The position numbers and the translations under genes were made by a program. Below, piece by piece: positions 8,140-15,217 of a stretch of 64,000 nt of DNA. The notes beneath the pieces are model-generated. The model was not told the DNA's origin, ran no database searches, and saw only the letters and a list, made by a program, of their open reading frames with translations. The stretch is from Streptomyces filipinensis (lineage in GTDB: Bacteria > Actinomycetota > Actinomycetes > Streptomycetales > Streptomycetaceae): contig NZ_BMTD01000005.1 in the NCBI RefSeq assembly GCF_014649495.1, forward strand, positions 124,001-188,000, in the 5' to 3' direction. Within the stretch, counting starts at the first letter, position 1. Each line of letters begins with the position of its first letter.

Positions 8140-8744
8140 CCGCCGGCACGACCGACGACACGACCACCGGCACGACCGGCCACATGGCCGCGGCAACCGG
8201 CGAAGGGGCCCCGGCAACCGATGGCCCGGCCGGCACGTCATGGCGTCCCAGCCGTCGCCGGCTGACCGAGGCGCTGCTCGCCGCACTGGCCCCCGTGGCC
8301 GCCTTCAGTGTCGCGCTGGCCGGCCTGACCACCTGGGTGACGGCGGGCCGCGCGGGCCGGCCGGCCCAGGTCGCCGTCAGCTCCGGGCGGGTCCTGCTGC
8401 CCTACGGCGGGACCACCGAGACGGCCGCCTTCTTCGTCATCACCAACAGCGGTGGCGCGGACGACCGGCTGCTTCGGGTGACGTCCTCGGGCGCCGGCGG
8501 CGACGCGGCCCTCAGCCGGCACCGCATGAGCGGCCCGGGGTCCGCCTACCGGGACGTGGTGGACTCCGTGCCGGTTCCCGCGGGCGGTGCGGTGGCCATG
8601 TCGCCGCGCGGGCTCGACGTGACGCTGCGGGCGCGGCCCGGTTGGCGCGCGGGCGACCTCGTGCCGTTCACGCTCCACTTCGCCCGCGGCGGCGCGGTCA
8701 GGACGCTCGCGGTGGTCGTCCGCCCGGGCGACGGCGCCCTGTGA
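8136..8744 (+). CDS. PCu(A)C-like copper chaperone domain protein, membrane-anchored
   Basis: 202 residues, overlapping the ATPase stop by ATGA, with GGAGG at 8123-8127. After a Thr/Gly-rich cytoplasmic stretch comes one transmembrane helix (~48-70), then an extracytoplasmic domain of PCu(A)C type: FFVITNSGGADDRLLRVTS, a SRHRM segment, and the PVPAGGAVAMSPRGLDV beta-strand region. PCu(A)C proteins deliver Cu(I) to cytochrome oxidase or other periplasmic targets. The HxxM-type first ligand pair is visible as HRM, but the second conserved His-x-Met pair appears replaced (GLDVTL in place of GGYHxML), so copper binding may be weakened or use other residues. Confidence 0.75.
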   Translation: MTAGTTDDTTTGTTGHMAAATGEGAPATDGPAGTSWRPSRRRLTEALLAALAPVAAFSVALAGLTTWVTAGRAGRPAQVAVSSGRVLLPYGGTTETAAFFVITNSGGADDRLLRVTSSGAGGDAALSRHRMSGPGSAYRDVVDSVPVPAGGAVAMSPRGLDVTLRARPGWRAGDLVPFTLHFARGGAVRTLAVVVRPGDGAL

Positions 8745-8908
8745 CGATCCCGCCGAGATGCTCCTCGCCGTAGCAGTCGTAGGGAACGGCCCGCTGGTTC
8801 CGTGCCGCGCCGGTGACGTGTGCCACGTCCGGTGCGGTGAGTGCGTCGGCGGGGCAGTATCCGTACCTCCGCATGACGACGAGAGCCGGGATGCGAGGAT
8901 GGGGCGAC

Positions 8909-9583
8909 ATGACAGCAGGGTGGTGTTCGCGCACAGTACGGGCCGCGGTGTTCGCGGCCGTCTGTGTCGTGCTCGCCGCCCTCGGCCACGTCCTGATGTC
9001 CGGGCAGGATGTTCCCGCCTGGACGCTGGCCGCAGGCCTGACCGCCACCGGCGGTGTGGGCTGGTGTCTGACGGGCCGTGAGCGCGGCCCGTGGCTCGTC
9101 GTCCCGCTCGTGGTCGCCGCCCAGGCGGCGCTGCACACGGCGTTCTCCCTCGCCCAGCCGGCGTCCGGGAGCCCGCTGCCCCCGGCGTCCGGACTCGCGG
9201 GCACGGGCACGCACATGGGGTCGATGCCGATGGACTCCATGGACATGGGACACATGGGGCACACCTCCATGCGTCACATGGCGCACATGGGGCACGCCAT
9301 GGGCGGCGACACCTCGTCGTTCGGGATGCTGGCCGCCCACCTGCTGGCCGCGCTCCTCACCGGGCTGTGGCTGGCGTACGGCGAGAGGGCCGCGTTCCGT
9401 GTGCTGCGGGCCGTGGCCGGATGGCTGGCCGCGCCGCTGCGGCTGCTGCTGGCCCTGCCGGTCACCGGCGACCGCCCGGACCGGCGTCTGCGCCGGCCCC
9501 GTTCCGACCGGCAGCCCAGCCTCGATCTCCTCATCCACGCGATCACCTCGCGCGGGCCTCCCGCGGGGACCGCTGTCGTCTGA
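8909..9583 (+). CDS. Polytopic membrane protein with His/Met-rich loop (putative copper protein)
   Basis: I use ATG 8909, preceded by GAGGATGGGG; earlier in-frame starts (8813, 8891) lack a good site. The 224-residue product has about four transmembrane helices: ~10-30, ~38-58, ~68-88, and one after residue ~135 (FGMLAAHLLAALLTGLWLAY). Between them (~105-132) lies a loop with about ten Met and seven His residues (for example GHMGHTSMRHMAHMGHAMGG). This composition is typical of copper-binding extracytoplasmic loops. Its place after the ATPase and PCu(A)C genes supports a copper role. The mechanism is unknown. Confidence 0.75.
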   Translation: MTAGWCSRTVRAAVFAAVCVVLAALGHVLMSGQDVPAWTLAAGLTATGGVGWCLTGRERGPWLVVPLVVAAQAALHTAFSLAQPASGSPLPPASGLAGTGTHMGSMPMDSMDMGHMGHTSMRHMAHMGHAMGGDTSSFGMLAAHLLAALLTGLWLAYGERAAFRVLRAVAGWLAAPLRLLLALPVTGDRPDRRLRRPRSDRQPSLDLLIHAITSRGPPAGTAVV

Positions 9584-9676
9584 AGACAGCCGGTATCCCG
9601 AGGCCGCCCCTGCGCGCCTCGGGCCACGGTCATACGTCCGCGCACACGCCGTGGCGCCCAGGTGCCACAGCGCCCC

Positions 9677-9725
9677 CATGCCGTAGCACTGCCATGCCGT
9701 AGCACTGCCGTGCCGCAGCACTTGC
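9677..9725 (+). repeat. Three tandem 16-bp repeats
   Basis: CATGCCGTAGCACTGC occurs twice exactly (9677-9692, 9693-9708) and once in degenerate form (to 9725). It lies in the gap between the His/Met-rich membrane gene and the sigma factor gene. No function is evident. Confidence 0.8.
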
Positions 9726-9857
9726 CGTGCCCCGGCGATCCGGCCGCAGCCCTGTGCTGCAGGTGTCGCGCGACGTAGGACCGTCCCCTCACTCACCGGA
9801 CCGTCCGCGCTCACCCGCGCCCCGGTCCGGTCACGGTTGACCCGAGAAGGACACCAG

Positions 9858-10475
9858 GTGATCACTCCTGTCCTGCCCGCACCGCGGACCGCGTACGACC
9901 CGGCGGTATCCGCCGACGAGTCGATAACCGCCTGGGCGCTGGCCGCCCGTGGCGGCGACCCGGAAGCGGTCGAGCACTTCGTCCGTGCCCTGCACCGCGA
10001 CGTCCAGCGCTATGTCGCCCACCTCTGTGCCGACCCCCAGGCCGTCGACGACCTCGCGCAGGACACGTTCCTGCGCGCGATCAGCAGCCTGCACCGCTTC
10101 GAGGGCCGCTCCTCGGCCCGCGCCTGGCTGCTGTCCATCGCACGCCGCGCGGTGATCGACAGCTACCGGTACGCCGCCGCCAGGCCCAGGCTGTCCGACG
10201 TGGCGGACTGGCAACTGGCGGTCGAGTCGGCCCAGCCGCGGGACCTGCCCGGATTCGACGACGGCATCGCCCTGCTGGACCTGCTCGCCTGTCTGCCGGA
10301 CGAGCGCCGGGAGGCGTTCGTCCTCACCCAGCTGCTCGGCCTGCCCTACGCGGAGGCCGCCGCGGTCAGCGAATGTCCCGTCGGTACGGTCCGCTCGCGA
10401 GTGGCCCGTGCCCGGGCGACGTTGACGGACCTGCTCGACGCCGCGGAGCGGCCCGCCGCCACGCTGGCGGCCTGA
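9858..10475 (+). CDS. ECF-type RNA polymerase sigma factor
   Basis: GTG 9858 follows AGAAGGACACCAG and gives 205 residues; a TTG at 9837 in the same frame is less well placed. Region 2 covers ~22-95, with DDLAQDTFLRAISSLHRFEG for core and -10 recognition. Region 4 covers ~140-195, with the helix-turn-helix LPYAEAAAVSECPVGTVRSR. ECF factors direct stress-specific transcription and are usually held by an anti-sigma factor encoded next door. Here the next feature is a terminator and repeats, and no zinc-finger anti-sigma gene is present. The preceding copper genes point to metal or envelope stress as the trigger. Confidence 0.88.
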   Translation: MITPVLPAPRTAYDPAVSADESITAWALAARGGDPEAVEHFVRALHRDVQRYVAHLCADPQAVDDLAQDTFLRAISSLHRFEGRSSARAWLLSIARRAVIDSYRYAAARPRLSDVADWQLAVESAQPRDLPGFDDGIALLDLLACLPDERREAFVLTQLLGLPYAEAAAVSECPVGTVRSRVARARATLTDLLDAAERPAATLAA

Positions 10476-10481
10476 CCGTCC

Positions 10482-10521
10482 GGAGGGTGGCGCCCGCCCC
10501 ACGGGGCCGACGCCACCCTCC
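10482..10521 (+). terminator. Strong hairpin after the sigma factor gene
   Basis: GGAGGGTGGCG (10482-10492) pairs perfectly with CGCCACCCTCC (10511-10521) over an 18-base loop. It starts a few bases after the sigma factor stop and separates the copper/sigma block from the metallophore-type transporter genes. Confidence 0.75.
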
Positions 10522-10653
10522 GAGCCGGACCGTGGCGCCCCTCATGTCCGACTGGCGCCCCCTTCGAGCCGGATCGTGGCGTGCTTCGCGTGCGACCAGG
10601 GCCACCTCCGGAGCCGGATCGTGCCGCCCTTCATGTGCGACCGGCGCCCCCTT
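10521..10653 (+). repeat. Three imperfect 44-45 bp tandem repeats
   Basis: Units begin at 10521, 10565 and 10610 with CGAGCCGGA(C/T)CGTGGCG-type sequence; a degraded fourth begins at 10654. They fill most of the 304-bp gap before the ABC importer operon. They look like non-coding tandem duplications. Confidence 0.75.
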
Positions 10654-10779
10654 CGAACCCGTTCCGGACGTTTTCGAACCGGATCTCCGGCCTCCGGGAA
10701 CTCCCGGCGCCCGCGCCCCGACTACTGGACCGGGTGACGGAGGTTCACCCGCGTACCGAGTGGAACCTGGAGTTGTTCG

Positions 10780-11844
10780 ATGCGTTCTCGCGTGTGGGGC
10801 GGTACGGCGGCCGTCGTACTGGGCGGCCTGCTGGTGGCGGGTTGCGGCGGCGGTGGGAGGCAGGACGGTGGTGCGGGGGCGGCCGTGTCCAGCGGTTACC
10901 CGGTGACCGTGACCGACTGCGCGGGCGCCGCGACGACCTTCGCCAAGGCGCCCCGGAAGATCGTCACCAGCAACGCCTCCGGCCTGGAGCTGCTGTTGCG
11001 GCTCGGTGTGGGGGACCGGGTGGTCGGCACCGGGTTCCCGCCCGGCAAGGGCACACTGCCCGGTCCGCTCGACGCGCGGGCGCAGAAGGTCAAGGTGCTC
11101 AGCCGGAGCGTCATCCCGAAGGAGAAGCTGCTCGGCTCCGGTGCCGACCTCTACCTCGACACCTTCGCCGCGATGGGCGGCATGGGCGGTGGCGGGATGG
11201 GTGACGCGCCGACCGAGGACGAGTTCAAGGCGGCCGGCATCAAGCACCTCTACCTGAAGTCCACCGCCTGCGCCGCGCGCAGCACCGAACCGGTCACCGA
11301 CCTGTCGGCCGTCGAGTCGGACATCACCTCCCTCGGCGCGGTCACCGGCACGAGCGCGCGGGCGCGGGAACTCGTCGCCGGCATGCGCGCGAAGGTCGAC
11401 GCGGTCCGGAAAGCGATCGGCGGCATCGCACCGAGCGAACGCCCGACGTACTTCTTCTTCGACTACGACGCCGGGACCAAGCAGCCCACCGTCGTGTGCG
11501 ACCGCCAGGTCGCCAACGCCGTGATCACCCTCGCCGGCGCCCGCAACGTCTTCGCCGACTGCCACGGCGACTACCGGCAGACCGGCTGGGAGGACGTCAT
11601 CGCCAAGAACCCGGACTGGATCCAGCTCGGCGTACGTGACCGGGGCAGCGCCGCGGCGAACGACCGGGCCTTCGACGAGGCGGAACAGTGGCTCAGGAGC
11701 AACCCGGCCACGAAGGGGCTCAAGGCCGTCGAGGCGGGCCACTTCCTGCGGATCGGCTCCGAGCGGACCACCATCGCCGGCGTGCAGAACGCCGACACCG
11801 TACGGGAGATCGCCCGCACCCTCTACCCGCGAAAGGTCGGCTAG
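10780..11844 (+). CDS. ABC importer substrate-binding lipoprotein (metallophore/iron type)
   Basis: 354 residues from ATG 10780 (GGAG 8 bp upstream). A lipoprotein signal peptide ends in the lipobox VAGC (~18-21), so it is anchored outside the membrane. The rest is a FecB/BtuF-type class III binding protein: PRKIVTSNASGLELLLRLGV, VGTGFPP, YFFFDYDAG, and NAVITLAGARNVFADCHGDY before WEDVIAKNPDWIQLGVRD. An unusual Met/Gly run, AAMGGMGGGGMGDAP (~130-144), sits in the N-lobe. Followed 2 bp later by the permease, it is the receptor of a complete importer. Because biosynthetic genes for an isonitrile follow on the same strand, the likely ligand is the metal complex of that product. Confidence 0.9.
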   Translation: MRSRVWGGTAAVVLGGLLVAGCGGGGRQDGGAGAAVSSGYPVTVTDCAGAATTFAKAPRKIVTSNASGLELLLRLGVGDRVVGTGFPPGKGTLPGPLDARAQKVKVLSRSVIPKEKLLGSGADLYLDTFAAMGGMGGGGMGDAPTEDEFKAAGIKHLYLKSTACAARSTEPVTDLSAVESDITSLGAVTGTSARARELVAGMRAKVDAVRKAIGGIAPSERPTYFFFDYDAGTKQPTVVCDRQVANAVITLAGARNVFADCHGDYRQTGWEDVIAKNPDWIQLGVRDRGSAAANDRAFDEAEQWLRSNPATKGLKAVEAGHFLRIGSERTTIAGVQNADTVREIARTLYPRKVG

Positions 11845-11846
11845 CC

Positions 11847-12923
11847 GTGCGGTCCGCTCTCTCGCGGCGCGCGGACACCGGCACGGCCGGGGACGCGCGC
11901 ACCCTGCCCGCCGGGCCGCTGCTGCTGGTCCTCGGTATCGTCCTGCTGCTGGCCCTGACGGCGGCGGTGGCCTGGGGGTCGACCTCCGTCCCACCCGCCG
12001 AGGTGTGGAGCGTGGTCGGGCGCAGACTGACCGGGGCCACACCGAGGCCCGGTACCGACGACCTGATCGTCTGGCAGCTCCGGGTGCCCCGCGCCCTGCT
12101 CGCCGCGCTCGTCGGAGCCGGGCTCGGTCTGGTGGGTACGGCCGTGCAGGCGCTGGTGCGCAACCCGCTCGCGGATCCCTACCTGCTGGGCATCTCCAAC
12201 GGTGCCTCGCTCGGCGCCGTCGCCGCCCTCGTGCTCGGCCTCGGCACCGGCGGGACACTCGGCATCGGCCTGTCCGGAGCGGCCTTCGCCGGGGCGCTCG
12301 CCACCTTCGCGCTCGTCTGGGCGGTGGCCGCCCGGCGCGGCGGGTTCGCGCCGCTGCGCCTGGTGCTGGCCGGGGTCGCCATCGGCCAGTTCCTGTCCGG
12401 CTTCACCAGCTATCTGGTGCTGCGGGCCGGGGACGAGCAGCAGACCCACAGCGTGCTCTTCTGGCTCATGGGCAGCCTCGGCGGGGCGAACTGGGACCTC
12501 CTCGCCCTCCCGGCCCTCGCCGTACCCGGCGCCTGGCTGTGCCTGCAGGCCCGCGCCCGCGGCCTGAACGCCCTGCTGATGGGCGACGAGACGGCGGCCG
12601 GGCTCGGCGTCGACGTCACCCGGCTGCGCCGCGAACTGTTCACGGTGACCAGCGTGCTCACCGGCGTCCTCGTCGCCGTCTCCGGGGCGATCGCCTTCGT
12701 CGCGCTGATGGTGCCGCACGTCTGCCGGCTGCTCGTCGGCGGCGACCACCGGCGGCTGCTGCCCGTCTCCGCGCTCGGCGGCGCCGTGCTGCTCGTGGTC
12801 GTCGACATCGTCTGCCGCACGGCCATGGACGCGCAGGAGCTGCCGGTCGGGGTGGTCACCTCCCTGCTGGGGGCTCCAGCCCTGCTGTATCTGCTGGACC
12901 GGCGGCTGGGGAGCGACAGTTGA
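11847..12923 (+). CDS. FecCD-family permease of metallophore ABC importer
   Basis: 358 residues from GTG 11847, two bases after the lipoprotein stop. About ten transmembrane helices with FecCD marks: LIVWQLRVPRALLAALVGAG, LGLVGTAVQALVRNPLADPY, LLGISNGASLGAVAAL, FWLMGSLGGANW, and the ATPase-contact region GLGVDVTRLRR. These permeases form homodimers that move siderophore or cobalamin-type complexes inward. Stop TGA overlaps the TTG start of the ATPase gene, so the two are translationally coupled. Confidence 0.93.
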   Translation: MRSALSRRADTGTAGDARTLPAGPLLLVLGIVLLLALTAAVAWGSTSVPPAEVWSVVGRRLTGATPRPGTDDLIVWQLRVPRALLAALVGAGLGLVGTAVQALVRNPLADPYLLGISNGASLGAVAALVLGLGTGGTLGIGLSGAAFAGALATFALVWAVAARRGGFAPLRLVLAGVAIGQFLSGFTSYLVLRAGDEQQTHSVLFWLMGSLGGANWDLLALPALAVPGAWLCLQARARGLNALLMGDETAAGLGVDVTRLRRELFTVTSVLTGVLVAVSGAIAFVALMVPHVCRLLVGGDHRRLLPVSALGGAVLLVVVDIVCRTAMDAQELPVGVVTSLLGAPALLYLLDRRLGSDS

Positions 12924-13723
12924 GGATCGACATCGAGGACCTGCGGGTGGCCTACGCGGGCCGCACGGTCGTGGCGGGCGCGCATCTGGTCGCGGCCGAG
13001 GGCGAGATCACGGGTCTCGTGGGCCCGAACGGCAGCGGCAAGTCCACGCTGCTGCGCACGGTGTACCGGCACCTGAGACCGGCCGCCGGACGGGTTCTGC
13101 TGGCCGGCACCGACATCCGCGAGCTGTCTTCGGCCCGGTCGGCCCGGCATGTCGCGGCCTTGCCGCAGGAGCGCGGCACCGACTTCGAACTGACGGTGCG
13201 TGAGGTCGTCGCCATGGGGCGTACGCCGTACAAGCGGGCGTTCGCGGGCGAGGACGCCACCGACCGGGACGTCGTCGCCCGCGCTCTCGCCGACGTCGGC
13301 ATGGACGGTCAGGCCGGACGCCGGTTCACCGCCCTGTCCGGTGGTGAACGGCAACGGGTGCTTCTGGCACGGGCGTTCGCGCAGGGGCCGGACGTCCTGG
13401 TCCTGGACGAGCCGACCAACCACCTCGACATCCGGCACCAGGTCGAACTCCTCGCCCTGCTGCGCGGCCGGCACCGTACGGCTCTGGTGTCGCTGCACGA
13501 CCTCAACGCCGCAGCGTCCGTCTGCGACCGGCTGCACGTCCTGCACGCCGGGACCGTGATCGCCTCCGGACCGCCCCGCGAGGTGCTCACCCCGCCGCTG
13601 CTGGCCGAGGTGTTCGGCGTGCGCGCGGCCGTGGTCGACCACCCGCTCACCGGTGACCCGCTGATCGCCTTCGACCACCGGACCCCGGCCCAGCCGAAGC
13701 AGGAAGTCCCGTCATGGCGTTGA
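12920..13723 (+). CDS. ATPase subunit of metallophore ABC importer
   Basis: The likely start is TTG 12920, overlapping the permease stop (TTGA) and 7 bp after GGGGAG, giving 267 residues. Motifs: Walker A GPNGSGKST (~34-42), Q-loop ALPQERG, signature LSGGERQRVLLARAFAQ, Walker B VLVLDEPTNHLD, H-loop LVSLHDLN. It energises the permease from the cytoplasm. Its 3' end overlaps the start of the following exporter gene by 10 bp. Confidence 0.93.
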   Translation: MRIDIEDLRVAYAGRTVVAGAHLVAAEGEITGLVGPNGSGKSTLLRTVYRHLRPAAGRVLLAGTDIRELSSARSARHVAALPQERGTDFELTVREVVAMGRTPYKRAFAGEDATDRDVVARALADVGMDGQAGRRFTALSGGERQRVLLARAFAQGPDVLVLDEPTNHLDIRHQVELLALLRGRHRTALVSLHDLNAAASVCDRLHVLHAGTVIASGPPREVLTPPLLAEVFGVRAAVVDHPLTGDPLIAFDHRTPAQPKQEVPSWR

Positions 13724-15183
13724 GGAGCAGACGTGCCATGTCCGGAAGCGTGAAACCGCACCGTCCCGAGCCGGGGCGGGCCGGCCCCGCACCCGTGGGC
13801 GAGGATCGCTGGCTGCACGTCGCGGTGGCGGGTGTGCTGTCGTTCGTGGCGATGCTCGACATGAGCATCGTGAACGTGGCCCTCGCGGACATCGCCGACG
13901 GTCTGCACGTGTCCGCCGCGACCGCGCAGTGGGCCGCACTGGGCTGTCAACTGTCCGTAGTCGCCCTGTTGTTGCCCGCCGGGCGCCTGCTGGACCGGTA
14001 CGGGACGCGCGGTGCCGTGCTGGCCGCGACCGCCGGCTTCGGACTGTGCGGCGCCCTGAGCGCCGCCGCTCCCTGGGCGGCCTGGCTGATCGCCGCCCGG
14101 ATCGCCCAGGGCGCTTTCGGCGCGGTGCTCTTCGTGTCGATGCCGGTGCTCGCGATGCGCTCGGTACGGCCGGAGCTGCGCGCACGGGCGATGAGCGTGC
14201 CCGCCACGCTGGGACCGCTGGGCGCGATGCTCGGACCGGCCGTGGGCGGGCTGCTCCTCGACCACCTGGGCTGGCGCTCCGTCTTCCTGGTCAAGCTGCC
14301 CTTCTGCGCCCTGGCCTTCGCCGTGCTGGCGATGCCCGGGGCGCGGCCGGTGCGGGAGGTTCGCGCGCGTGCGGCGAGGCCGCGCGTCTCCCGGCGGTCC
14401 CTGGGGGACACCGCGCTGCTGGCCGTCGGCGTGGCGACGCTGTTGCTGGCGCTGACCCTGGCCGCGGACGGCCCGCGGTGGCTGCTGCTCGCCGCCGCCG
14501 CCCTGCCGCCGCTGTGGAAGTGGCTGCGGGGCGCGGGCGGCCGGCCCCTCGTCGGTGTGCTGCGCGTCCCCGGGCTGCTGCGGGCACACGGCGCGGTCCT
14601 GGCGCTGGCGGCCGGATTCGCCGCCATGCACTACGTCGTCGCCCTGCACCTGCAGCGCGACGACGGGCTCAGCGCGACCACCACAGGGCTCACGATGCTC
14701 GCCTTCCCGCTCGGCATGGCCCTGGCCGGCCCCCTAGGCGGGCGCCTGGCCGACGCCTCCCCGTACCGGTCCCGCGCGAGCGGGCCGGCCCGCTGCGGAC
14801 CCCGGACGGTCGCCGTCACCGGCGCCGCGCTCACCGCGACAGGGCTGCTCCTGCTGCTGTCGCTGGGAGCGGACTGGTCGCCCGCAGCGGTGGCCTGGCG
14901 CCTCGCCGTGGCCGGCATCGGCATGGGCCTGAACGGCGGGCCCACCCAAGCCCTCGTGATGGGCGCGGCCCCACCGGACCGGATCGCCGCCGTCGGCTCC
15001 ACGGTGCAACTCGCCCGCAGCCTCGGCTTCGCCCTGGGCCCCGCCCTCGCGACCGCCGCCTGGGGCATCACCGGCCCGGCAGCCGGCGCCCGGGCCGCAC
15101 TGGCCCTGGCCGCCACGGCCGCCTGCCTCGCCGTACCCCTGCTCGCGCTGCCCGGCCGGCGTCCCGACACCGATCCCCGCTGA
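13714..15183 (+). CDS. MFS drug/product exporter (DHA2-type, ~14 TM)
   Basis: 489 residues from ATG 13714 (AGGAAG upstream), overlapping the ATPase gene end. N-terminal signature MLDMSIVNVALADIADGLHV is that of the DHA2 drug-proton antiporter family. RLLDRYGTRGAVLAATAG is the loop 2-3 motif, and LGPLGAMLGPAVGGLLLDHL is motif C of antiporters. About 14 hydrophobic segments are visible. Tight coupling to an importer operon and position just before amidotransferase, P450 and isocyanide synthase genes suggest that it exports the cluster product before metal capture. Confidence 0.9.
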   Translation: MALRSRRAMSGSVKPHRPEPGRAGPAPVGEDRWLHVAVAGVLSFVAMLDMSIVNVALADIADGLHVSAATAQWAALGCQLSVVALLLPAGRLLDRYGTRGAVLAATAGFGLCGALSAAAPWAAWLIAARIAQGAFGAVLFVSMPVLAMRSVRPELRARAMSVPATLGPLGAMLGPAVGGLLLDHLGWRSVFLVKLPFCALAFAVLAMPGARPVREVRARAARPRVSRRSLGDTALLAVGVATLLLALTLAADGPRWLLLAAAALPPLWKWLRGAGGRPLVGVLRVPGLLRAHGAVLALAAGFAAMHYVVALHLQRDDGLSATTTGLTMLAFPLGMALAGPLGGRLADASPYRSRASGPARCGPRTVAVTGAALTATGLLLLLSLGADWSPAAVAWRLAVAGIGMGLNGGPTQALVMGAAPPDRIAAVGSTVQLARSLGFALGPALATAAWGITGPAAGARAALALAATAACLAVPLLALPGRRPDTDPR

Positions 15184-15217
15184 TCGCTGAACCGTTTCCC
15201 CTGATCCAGGAGTACTC

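Noticed and set aside
8698..9270. Minus-strand frame with Cys/Met-rich start (MEVCPMCPMSMESIG), which looked like a metallothionein
   Set aside because: It is the antisense of the His/Met-rich loop of 8909-9583. Antisense of ATG/CAC-rich sequence gives such residues, and there is no ribosome binding site.
13309..14649. 446-residue minus frame over the exporter gene
   Set aside because: Gln/Arg/His-rich shadow of a clear MFS gene.
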